DNA from: an uncultured Anaerolineales bacterium
GTDB lineage: Bacteria > Chloroflexota > Anaerolineae > Anaerolineales > Villigracilaceae
Direction: 5' to 3'
DNA: 13,672 bases
Assembly: GCA_937928015.1 (NCBI GenBank)
Contig: CALFXA010000202.1
Span: 1-13,672 of the forward strand
Each line of letters begins with the position of its first letter. The stretch's first letter is position 1. A program made the translations under genes and the position numbers. The notes under the pieces are model-generated. The model made no database searches and was not told the DNA's origin. It was given only the letters and a program-made list of their open reading frames with translations. Below are positions 1 through 6,453 of the stretch, one piece after another.

Positions 1-47
1 GACCACCGAGATCTACACTCTTTCCCTACACGACGCTCTTCCGATCT
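1..47 (+). other. Illumina sequencing adapter (artefact)
   Basis: These bases match the known Illumina P5/TruSeq universal adapter, ending in the diagnostic GCTCTTCCGATCT. They are not genomic. The minus-strand carboxypeptidase frame runs into this sequence and gains the artificial tail RDRKSVV before a stop at 26-28. The first native base is about 48. The same adapter, in reverse orientation, closes the other end of the window. Confidence 0.97.
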
Positions 48-637
48 CGGTCCCAGGTGGCAGACCAGTTGACGGGGAAGTTGCGGTTGAGGTCCACGCC
101 GTGGTCGTTGACGCGGCCGTCGATGCCGTGATCGCGGGCATCGCCATCGGGGTTGAGATTCCGCAGGATGTACAGGGTCACATCGCTGGGAACGATTTCT
201 GGATGGTCGGTCAGGTACAGGATCATCTGGTCGGCCAGCGCGATAGTGTTCCACTCGTAGCCGCCGTGGATGCCCGCCACGACCATCACCTGCCGCGCAC
301 CCGTCCCAAAGGTGTAGACCTCAATGGATCGCCCCGAGACCGACATCCCGATGGGCAGCGCCCTGCTGGTGTTGCTGAACACGAAGGGCGTGGGCGTCTG
401 AACGACGATCTCGGTGGATAGTGGGTTGCGCGTGACGGTGGGCAGGTCGTAACGAGTGGGATACGGGGTGAGGCTCGGCTGGAGGGTGACGGTGGGCGTC
501 TGCGGAGAGGCAGCCTGTGCCGACTGCCTGGCCCAATAGACCATGACAACCAGCAGAATCATCAGGACTGCGAACGCGTTAATGCCCCAGATCGCGAGGA
601 CAAGGGTGGTGGAGGTCTGTTTGCGGTGCGGACGCAT
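48..637 (-). CDS. M14 zinc carboxypeptidase, membrane-anchored, 3' partial
   Basis: N-terminal 196 residues of a metallocarboxypeptidase of the M14 (carboxypeptidase A-like) family, expected to remove C-terminal amino acids or cleave peptidoglycan-type peptides outside the cytoplasm. A basic N-terminus and one hydrophobic segment (about residues 11-34) form a signal anchor. A Thr/Pro-rich linker (about 45-85) follows, then the catalytic domain. Visible M14 hallmarks are GIHGGYE (H124, E128; zinc ligands), NPDG (162-165), R175 and GVDLNRNF (180-187; substrate-binding Asn/Arg). The third zinc His and the catalytic Glu lie beyond the contig end. The zinc His and Glu are four residues apart rather than the usual HxxE spacing, which may be normal in this branch. 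The ATG at 637 is 4 nt after the cinA stop, so it is probably the last known gene of the binding protein-cinA operon. The tail beyond W195-D196 is adapter-encoded. Confidence 0.85.
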
Positions 638-641
638 GGGC

Positions 642-1796
642 TTAGTCCGTGGATTGCGCCTCGAGCCGCAGCATGTTCAGGGCGTTGTTGAAAGCCCAAC
701 GGGGAAGGTTGCGCGGGTGTCCGCCGTAGGTAATGCGCATGGACTTCTCGCCGCGCGGGGTGATGACACCCAATTCGGCGGCCATGTTGTCCACGAAGCA
801 GGCGATGCCCAGGGCGGCATTTTTTGCGGGATCACGCCTGAGCGCGGCGCGTAGTTCGTCCATCAGGGAGCCAGGCTGAAGGTCCAGGCTGGTGAGGTTG
901 GGGAGGTGGCGGCTCATCGAGTCGGGCAGGCCGCGTTCGAGGGAAACCACGTTCCAGCCGCGACGGTCGACGGCAGCGAGCGTGACACCTTCCAGTGTGT
1001 CGTCATCCGCGCCGAAGATGACTTCCTTCAAGCGCACGCGCAGGTCCTGCTCGACCTCGGTGATCATGCGGTCAGCCTCGGCTTCGGTCTCCGACTTGGC
1101 CGCGATGCGGATGTCAACCACGCCGTTGTGAGCGGCCAACCCGACGGTGGGGTTGGAGAGCATCTCCAGGTCGCCGATCTTTTCATCGACCATGCCTTCG
1201 CCCAGCCCCGAGGTATGCAGGACACGCACCTTGATGATGTGGCGCAGGTCGAAGCGTTTTTGCAGGTAGGGGATGACCGACTCGTGCAGCAGGTATTCCA
1301 TCTCTTTTGGGACGCCTGGCAGGGAGATGACGGCCCTCACCCCCGACCCCTCTCCCTCAAGACGAGGGGAATGTTCCACGATAAAGGCGGGCGCGGTGCC
1401 GACGGGGTTGGGAATCGCGATGGCATTCTTCGGGACGTAGGCCTGCCGCTTCTGATTCTCGGAGGGGGTGCGGCCATAACGGCTGATGGTGGCCACCACC
1501 TGTTGCCAGAGTTCCTCGCGGAATTCCACCTCGGTGCCGACGGCGCGAGCCACGGCTTCACGGGTGGGATCGTCCACGGTGGGCCCCAGCCCACCCGTAG
1601 TGATGACGATCTCGGCGCGTTCCATCGACTCGCGGATGGCCGAGGCGATACGCTCGACATTGTCGCCAATGGTGACGGTGCGGTACAGGTCCACGCCCAG
1701 GCCGCGCAGGTTGCGGGCCAGATAGCGGGTGTTGGTGTCTACGATTTCGCCGAGCAGGATCTCGGTGCCGATGGTGATGATCTCTGCGGAGGTCAT
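642..1796 (-). CDS. cinA: CinA-like protein (MoCF-fold N-terminal domain, degenerate PncC-like C-terminus)
   Basis: 384-residue member of the CinA family. CinA proteins combine an N-terminal COG1058 domain with MoCF-biosynthesis fold, linked to ADP-ribose pyrophosphatase activity, and a C-terminal PncC domain with nicotinamide-mononucleotide deamidase activity. The N-terminus is typical: IITIGTEILLGE (6-17), a TTGGLGPTVDDPT loop (67-79), NPVGTAPAF (130-138) and LPGVPKEM (159-166). The C-terminal part from about 265 is divergent: the TAESCTGG motif expected at the start of PncC is absent (NVVSLERGLPDSM at 282-294), though the final helix resembles the family, so deamidase activity is doubtful. 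Residues about 143-153 (SPRLEGEGSGV) are an in-frame insertion encoded by a repetitive palindromic sequence. The start ATG is 6 nt after the preceding binding-protein stop, whose TAG forms part of an AGGAG ribosome-binding site. The cytoplasmic role of the gene in this operon is unclear. Confidence 0.88.
   Translation of the reverse strand: MTSAEIITIGTEILLGEIVDTNTRYLARNLRGLGVDLYRTVTIGDNVERIASAIRESMERAEIVITTGGLGPTVDDPTREAVARAVGTEVEFREELWQQVVATISRYGRTPSENQKRQAYVPKNAIAIPNPVGTAPAFIVEHSPRLEGEGSGVRAVISLPGVPKEMEYLLHESVIPYLQKRFDLRHIIKVRVLHTSGLGEGMVDEKIGDLEMLSNPTVGLAAHNGVVDIRIAAKSETEAEADRMITEVEQDLRVRLKEVIFGADDDTLEGVTLAAVDRRGWNVVSLERGLPDSMSRHLPNLTSLDLQPGSLMDELRAALRRDPAKNAALGIACFVDNMAAELGVITPRGEKSMRITYGGHPRNLPRWAFNNALNMLRLEAQSTD
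1334..1371 (-). repeat. REP-like palindromic element inserted in cinA
   Basis: A C-rich block beginning CCCTCACCCCCGACCCCTCT is followed by a small hairpin, CCCTC (1354-1358), loop AAGAC, GAGGG (1364-1368). This matches the style of short intergenic repeats (CCTCACCCCC.ACCCCTCTCCC) that occur widely in bacterial genomes. Here it lies inside cinA and is read in frame as SPRLEGEGSGVR, where other CinA proteins pass directly from the IVE strand to the VISLPGVP strand. The minus strand also has four G-runs (3, 4, 5 and 3 G, loops of 2-3 nt) at 1334-1356, a canonical G-quadruplex pattern. The family assignment is from memory of the motif, not from a search. Confidence 0.7.
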
Positions 1797-1802
1797 GGTC
1801 TC

Positions 1803-2990
1803 CTAGGGGTAGATGGGGGTGAAGAGATTGTCCCGCACCTGGAAGATCACGATGCGCGGTTCGGCGCAGTCTCCAAGCTCGGAACAGGTGAGAGTGCCGC
1901 TCAAACCCTGTACGCCTTGCACGCGCAGAATGCTATCCCGCAGGGCCTGACGCTGAATGAATGAGGTGTTATCGGTGGTGGAGACGGGAGTGGCTGCCTG
2001 CTCGATGGCGGTGAAGAGCATCAAAGCGGCATCATAGGCTTGCAAATGATAGCTGGCGACGGGATCCTCGCCGTAGGTCGTGCGGTATTTTTCAGAGAAG
2101 CTGGCGGACTCAGTTACAGGCGCGGGTCCTGACAGGTACATCCCGCGTGAGAGATCCCCCGTTTGTTGGAGGAAGTTTGTACTGAGCAGGCTTTCCGAAC
2201 TGATCAAGGCACTCGTGATGTCCTGTTTCTTGATGGCGTTCAGAACGGCAATACCATCCTCGGTATATACGGGAAAATAAACCGCGTCGGTATGAAGCTT
2301 CGAAAGCCATAGGACTTTGTCAGCCACATCCACACCGCCGCCGAGCTGGATGCGGCCAAGACAGGTTCCGCCAAGTTTTTCGAAGTTATCGCAGGCGGCA
2401 GCCTGGAGCTGCATGGAATAGGGAGTTCCGTCGTGCAGGGTGCTCATGGTGCGCAGGCCCAGTGCGTTGAACACGAATTCGGCCACCGACTTGCCCTGGG
2501 CACGGTCATTGTAAATGGTGCGGAAGAAACCCGAAGCGTGCTGACTTGCCAGGGTCAATGAAGGGGCGGTGCTAGAAGGAGAGATCATCACCATATTGGC
2601 GTCGCTGAGGATTTTCGCCGCGGGGACGGAGGCGCTCGAACAAGTGGCGCCAATCACACCGACGATGGTTGGGTCCGCGGCAATTTGCCGCGCTCCCGCT
2701 TCGCCGCCCTCGGCGGTGCAGTGGTCATCCACCTGGATCAACTCGATGGGGTGACCCGCAAGTTCTTTTTTATCCGCAATGGCCATTTCCACACCGCGCA
2801 GGGCGTCCACACCGTATGGGCTGTCGGGTCCGCTCAGGGTGAGCAGAACAGCGATCTTGATGGATTCCTTGTTGTTGACGGTCACACATCCAAGCGGATC
2901 GTTACAGATGGTGGGTCTGGCAATGCAAGCCGAAACCGTCAGGCTGACGACGACGGCCAGGCTCAATAAGCGCAGGAGCAGTTTCTTCAC
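1803..2990 (-). CDS. Branched-chain amino acid-type ABC transporter substrate-binding lipoprotein (second copy)
   Basis: 395-residue type I periplasmic binding protein of the LivJ/LivK (HAAT) superfamily, expected to deliver an amino acid or related ligand to a LivHMGF-type permease. I chose the GTG at 2990, not the upstream ATG at 3002, because GGAGG lies 5 nt upstream and the protein then begins with a clean lipoprotein signal (MKKLLLRLLSLAVVV) and lipobox VSAC with Cys22. Family features include IKIAVLLTLSGPDSPYG, the Cys pair in DDHC and GATCSS (the disulfide of LivJ-type proteins), and MVMISPSSTAPSLT, which lines the ligand pocket. It has nine cysteines, the lipidated one plus eight, unlike the livK product here. 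It lies after the terminator of the liv operon and heads a separate unit with cinA and the carboxypeptidase. Two TACAAT boxes (complement of 3047-3052 and 3016-3021) are possible -10 elements, but no good -35 is visible. The ligand cannot be told from sequence. Confidence 0.88.
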   Translation of the reverse strand: MKKLLLRLLSLAVVVSLTVSACIARPTICNDPLGCVTVNNKESIKIAVLLTLSGPDSPYGVDALRGVEMAIADKKELAGHPIELIQVDDHCTAEGGEAGARQIAADPTIVGVIGATCSSASVPAAKILSDANMVMISPSSTAPSLTLASQHASGFFRTIYNDRAQGKSVAEFVFNALGLRTMSTLHDGTPYSMQLQAAACDNFEKLGGTCLGRIQLGGGVDVADKVLWLSKLHTDAVYFPVYTEDGIAVLNAIKKQDITSALISSESLLSTNFLQQTGDLSRGMYLSGPAPVTESASFSEKYRTTYGEDPVASYHLQAYDAALMLFTAIEQAATPVSTTDNTSFIQRQALRDSILRVQGVQGLSGTLTCSELGDCAEPRIVIFQVRDNLFTPIYP

Positions 2991-2995
2991 ACATG

Positions 2996-3000
2996 CCTCC
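2996..3000 (-). promoter_or_regulatory. Ribosome-binding site that sets the GTG start of the second binding protein
   Basis: The minus strand reads GGAGG-CATGT-GTG, a canonical Shine-Dalgarno sequence 5 nt before GTG at 2990. An in-frame ATG at 3002 overlaps this site and would have no site of its own, so GTG is the likelier start. Confidence 0.75.
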
Positions 3001-3098
3001 ATGGGTTCTTCCCAGATTGTACACGCGAATCCAGGTCGTTTGCGCCATTGTAACCTGTGGTCTGGGGCGGAATAATTGCTTTTTCCCAATAAATTTGT

Positions 3099-3142
3099 AA
3101 AGAAACCCGTTTTCGCGGGATGGGCCGAAAACGGGTTTCTTT
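3099..3142 (-). terminator. Intrinsic terminator after livF
   Basis: A perfect 17-bp inverted repeat (3099-3115 with 3126-3142) encloses a 10-nt loop. On the minus strand it begins 18 nt after the livF stop, and its 3' arm ends in TTTCTTT followed by a T/A-rich stretch. It should end the liv operon and separate it from the binding protein-cinA unit. The A-rich 5' arm is the mirror of the T-rich 3' arm, so it could also act on plus-strand transcripts. Confidence 0.88.
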
Positions 3143-3160
3143 GGGTCAGATGAAAGTCGT

Positions 3161-3868
3161 CTATTCCACGCCGAGGTAGGATTTCTTCACCATCTCATTG
3201 TTCTTCAGGCTTTGTGCATCATCGCTCAGGATAATCTCGCCTGTCTGGAGGACATATCCGCGATGGGCGATGGACAGCGCCATGAGCGCGTTTTGCTCTA
3301 CCAGCAAGACGGTGGTGCCTTCCTTGTTGATCTCCTGGATGATGTCGAAGATCAACTCCACCAGCAGGGGCGCGAGACCCATTGACGGTTCGTCCAGCAG
3401 GAGAATCTTGGGCTTGGCCATTAGAGCGCGGCCCATGGCAAGCATCTGCTGCTCGCCGCCCGAGAGCGTACCGCCCTTCTGGTTGATGCGCTCCTTCAGG
3501 CGCGGGAAGAGTTTGAAGACGTGCTCAAGGTCGTCATTGAAGGTCGAGCGGTCCTTGCGGACGTAGGCGCCCATCTCCAGGTTTTCGAGCACGGTCATGC
3601 GCGGGAAGATCATGCGGCCCTCGGGGCTTTGTGCTACGCCCATTGTGGCGATCTGATGGGCGGGCAGCTTGTGCAGTTCCGTGCCGTCGAGGACGATGGA
3701 GCCCGAGCGGGGCTTGTTGAGTCCCTGGATGGTGCGCAACGTGGTGCTCTTGCCTGCACCGTTCGAGCCGATCAGGGTGACGATCTCGCCGTCGTTGACG
3801 GTCAGCGAAATGCCTTTCAAGGCGTGGATGTTGCCGTAGTAGGTGTGGACATCTTTTAGTTCAAGCAT
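3161..3868 (-). CDS. livF: Branched-chain amino acid ABC transporter ATP-binding protein LivF
   Basis: 235-residue cytoplasmic ATPase, one of two that power the LivHM permease. Walker A GSNGAGKST (34-42), Q-loop Q80 before SPEGR, signature LSGGEQ (135-140) and Walker B ILLLDEP (155-161) are all present. The switch position carries Gln (VEQNA, Q192) in place of His, as is usual for LivF and a reason to call it LivF rather than LivG. The length is normal for the family. ATG at 3868 follows a GAGG about 8 nt upstream, and the livG stop is 15 nt away. It is the last gene of livKHMGF, directly before a strong terminator. Confidence 0.95.
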   Translation of the reverse strand: MLELKDVHTYYGNIHALKGISLTVNDGEIVTLIGSNGAGKSTTLRTIQGLNKPRSGSIVLDGTELHKLPAHQIATMGVAQSPEGRMIFPRMTVLENLEMGAYVRKDRSTFNDDLEHVFKLFPRLKERINQKGGTLSGGEQQMLAMGRALMAKPKILLLDEPSMGLAPLLVELIFDIIQEINKEGTTVLLVEQNALMALSIAHRGYVLQTGEIILSDDAQSLKNNEMVKKSYLGVE

Positions 3869-3883
3869 TGGAATCCTCGCCTC

Positions 3884-4663
3884 TTATTTGGTGGCGGTAC
3901 CCTTGCCGAGGTACGCTTCGATCACGCGTTCGTTCTTCTGAACCTCAGAGGGGGAGCCTTCGGCGATCTTCTCGCCGTAATCCAGCACGGAGACGCGGTC
4001 GGAGATGGCCATGACCACGCGCATGTGATGCTCGATCAGCAGGATGGTCAGACCCAGTTCGCTGCGCAGGCGCTGGATGAAGTTGGTCAGGTCGATGGTC
4101 TCGTTTGGGTTCATGCCTGCGGTTGGTTCGTCGAGCAGGAGCAATTGGGGCTTGGAGGCCAACGCACGGGCGATCTCGAGACGGCGCTGTAGGCCATAAG
4201 ACAGGTTCTTGGCGGTGACATTGGCGTCGCTGCGCTTCAAGCCGACGTACTCCAGCATGTCGAGGGCGCGGGCACGGGCCTCGGCCTCCTCTTTCATGGT
4301 GGAGGGCGTCCGCAGGATTTGTCCGACCAGGTTCGAGGTCAGGCGGCAATGTTCGCCAACCAGAACGTTTTCAATGGCGGACATGTTCGCGAAAAGGCGG
4401 ATGTTCTGGAAGGTGCGGGCGATGCCCAGGGCGGTCACCTGAAACGGCTTCAACCCAGTCAGCTTGTGGCCGTTGAAGGACATCTCGCCGCTGGTGGGGT
4501 TGTAGACGCGCGTGATGGTATTGAAAAACGTGGTCTTGCCTGCACCATTCGGGCCGATCACCGAGGCGATCATGCCCTTTTCCATTTGGAAATCGACCTT
4601 GTTGACGGCGGTCAGGCCGCCGAAGACCATGGTGATGGCTTTTGCATCGAAGAATGTGGACAT
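3884..4663 (-). CDS. livG: Branched-chain amino acid ABC transporter ATP-binding protein LivG
   Basis: 259-residue ATPase partner of LivF. Walker A GPNGAGKTT (37-45), Q-loop Q86 (ARTFQNIRLF), signature LSYGLQRRLEIARAL (154-168), Walker B LLLLDEPTAGMNP (174-186) and switch His (EHHM, H212) are visible. The long stretch between the Q-loop and the signature and the C-terminal VIEAYLG are typical of LivG. The signature reads LSYGLQ where LivG proteins normally have LSYGQQ, so the last position of the LSGGQ-type motif is Leu. The start ATG at 4663 has an AGGAGG site that overlaps the TAG stop of livM, suggesting translational coupling. Confidence 0.95.
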   Translation of the reverse strand: MSTFFDAKAITMVFGGLTAVNKVDFQMEKGMIASVIGPNGAGKTTFFNTITRVYNPTSGEMSFNGHKLTGLKPFQVTALGIARTFQNIRLFANMSAIENVLVGEHCRLTSNLVGQILRTPSTMKEEAEARARALDMLEYVGLKRSDANVTAKNLSYGLQRRLEIARALASKPQLLLLDEPTAGMNPNETIDLTNFIQRLRSELGLTILLIEHHMRVVMAISDRVSVLDYGEKIAEGSPSEVQKNERVIEAYLGKGTATK

Positions 4664-4668
4664 GTCAG

Positions 4669-4675
4669 CCTCCTA
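4669..4675 (-). promoter_or_regulatory. Coupled livM stop / livG ribosome-binding site
   Basis: On the minus strand the livM stop codon TAG is the first part of TAGGAGG, 5 nt before the livG ATG. A ribosome that terminates on livM sits on the livG Shine-Dalgarno sequence. The same arrangement is seen at the livH-livM junction and, with a weaker site, before cinA. Confidence 0.75.
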
Positions 4676-6439
4676 TGCCTTGGCCTTTTCGGCGGCAACT
4701 TCCTCGCCATGCATCTCGGCGCGGACCTGGGCGTTGGGGATCAGGCCTTCAGGTCGAACCGCCATCATGATGACCAGAGTCAAGCCGAAGAGCAGGAAGC
4801 GATACAGGATCGGGTTGGCGTTATCCTTGACGGCCAACTGCACCACGGGATCGCTGATCGAGGGCAGGATGGTGTGGGTCAGCAGGGAGGAGAGGAAATC
4901 CTTGAGGGCGGGCAAGAAGAGACGGTCAGCGGTCATGATGGCGAGGCCGCCGACGATCACGCCGTTGATATTGCCGATGCCGCCCAGAATGACCACGCAC
5001 AGGATGATGATCGAGGTGCTGAAGTCGAAGACGCTCGGGAAGATGCCCGCGATGTAGGCGGCGTAGAATGCGCCTGCAAAGCCCGAGAAAGTGGCGCCCA
5101 TTGCGAAGGCTGCCAGTTTGGTTCGGACTGGATCGATTCCCATCTGTGCGGCGGCCAGTTCGTCCTCACGGATCGCCATCCACGCGCGGCCCAGGCGGCT
5201 GTCACGCAGACGCTGGATCACGAAGATCGAGAGCAGGATGATCGCGATAATCAGGAAGTACCAGGTGGTGGGATCGTTGGATTTGAACTCGCCAGGCTGG
5301 ATTACTGCCATCAAAGTCGCCATGAATCCCTTTTCGGGATGAGGCAGCGGGATGAAGAAGGCGACGACAGCCAGGAGACCCGCAGCTAGTCCGACCACCC
5401 GCTTGTATTGTTTGTTGCTGATGGCGCGGAAGAGATAATAACCAATCAGGCCGACGATCAACACTAGAACGATCACCTTGACCACCAGCGCGAGTCCCAT
5501 CGCTTCATTGGGCGAAATGACGGGCAGCGACGGGCGTCCGATTGGGCTGATGCCCTTGTCGCCGGCCGTCAGGTCTTCATGCTCCACCAGGGTGATGCAA
5601 GACATGGTGGTTTGCGCCCCGAACAAATTCATAAGGCCAGGCAGGATCCAACAGGTGAGCGGTTCTCTAATGGTCACGTCCGTCAGGTTCTTGAAGAGCA
5701 CCGGGACGATCTCACCGAAGCCGAGTGTCACAATGGCAAGGTAGTCGCCTCGCAATGGCAGAGTTGGTGCGCCAAGCATCAGGCCCCAGACGGCGGCCAT
5801 GGCCGCAGCGATCCAGATCACCAGCCAGAAGTTTAGGAAGACGCCATGCTGCGGTGAAGACAGGATGCCTGTCGTGTACGCGCCGATGGCGAAGAAGGCC
5901 GCGTATCCCAGGTCGAGCAGACCTGCGTAACCAACCACGATGTTCAGGCCCAGGCCGAGGATCACGAAGATCAACGCGAAGATGATCTGGGCGGTCCAGC
6001 GCAGGGCGGTGAGTTTATCGATGAAGGGGAAGAGCACCACAAGCGTCGCCAATAGCGCGATCTTGATGGCGCGCTCCTGATTTTGGGGCAAGCCGTGGAT
6101 GGCAGCCACAAAAGCCGCGAAAAGGACCGAGCCAAAGAACCCGATCAGGTTGGCGTTGAGCGCCAGATTGGCGGCAAAGGGACGCTTGCCAATCGCTTCC
6201 TGGACGACGTTATTTTGGTAGAAGCTCAAAGCAACCAGGATGACGGCCGCCACAAGCGCGCTCGGGAGGACGGTTACAGCAATCTTGAGCGGATCCTTGC
6301 GTTCGAAACCTCCGCCGAGGGCCAATCCGAGACCGACGCCCATCAAGCTGCCGATGACAGCCACCGACCAGCCGCCGAAAAGCAGGGTCAGCCCGCCGCC
6401 AATCAGTCCGAAGGTGATGCCAGAACGAATGTATTTCAT
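4673..6439 (-). CDS. livM: Branched-chain amino acid ABC transporter permease LivM, enlarged
   Basis: 588-residue inner-membrane permease, much longer than the roughly 300-430 residues usual for LivM. The LivM core is clear: GLNIVVGYAGLLDLGYAAFF (164-183), LPLRGDYLAIVTLGFGEI (227-244), the cytoplasmic coupling loop RLGRAWMAIREDELAAAQMG (415-434), VVILGGIGNINGVIVGG (482-498) and the closing VRPEGLIP (561-568). Two additions enlarge it. An N-terminal region of about 120-150 residues carries a Gly-rich hydrophobic hairpin (7-45) and further membrane segments. A central insertion (about 311-400) after GDKGISPIG has at least two further hydrophobic segments around a short polar link. It pairs with LivH to form the channel and sits between livH and livG with 9-11 nt gaps. 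The extensions may be normal in its clade. Confidence 0.93.
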   Translation of the reverse strand: MKYIRSGITFGLIGGGLTLLFGGWSVAVIGSLMGVGLGLALGGGFERKDPLKIAVTVLPSALVAAVILVALSFYQNNVVQEAIGKRPFAANLALNANLIGFFGSVLFAAFVAAIHGLPQNQERAIKIALLATLVVLFPFIDKLTALRWTAQIIFALIFVILGLGLNIVVGYAGLLDLGYAAFFAIGAYTTGILSSPQHGVFLNFWLVIWIAAAMAAVWGLMLGAPTLPLRGDYLAIVTLGFGEIVPVLFKNLTDVTIREPLTCWILPGLMNLFGAQTTMSCITLVEHEDLTAGDKGISPIGRPSLPVISPNEAMGLALVVKVIVLVLIVGLIGYYLFRAISNKQYKRVVGLAAGLLAVVAFFIPLPHPEKGFMATLMAVIQPGEFKSNDPTTWYFLIIAIILLSIFVIQRLRDSRLGRAWMAIREDELAAAQMGIDPVRTKLAAFAMGATFSGFAGAFYAAYIAGIFPSVFDFSTSIIILCVVILGGIGNINGVIVGGLAIMTADRLFLPALKDFLSSLLTHTILPSISDPVVQLAVKDNANPILYRFLLFGLTLVIMMAVRPEGLIPNAQVRAEMHGEEVAAEKAKA

Positions 6440-6441
6440 GA

Positions 6442-6453
6442 GATCACCTCCTA
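6442..6453 (-). promoter_or_regulatory. Strong ribosome-binding site of livM overlapping the livH stop
   Basis: The minus strand reads TAGGAGGTGATC-TC-ATG. The livH stop TAG merges into AGGAGGTGATC, a near-complete complement of the 16S rRNA 3' end. This supports ATG 6439 as the livM start and suggests strong coupled initiation. Confidence 0.82.

Noticed and set aside
906..1964. A 352-codon plus-strand open frame
   Set aside because: It is antisense to cinA and the end of the second binding protein. The composition (Gly/Asp/His-rich) is that of a shadow frame and no start signal is visible.
4319..5389. A 356-codon plus-strand open frame
   Set aside because: It is antisense to livG and livM, which are certain genes; the translation is Asp/Gln/His-rich shadow sequence.
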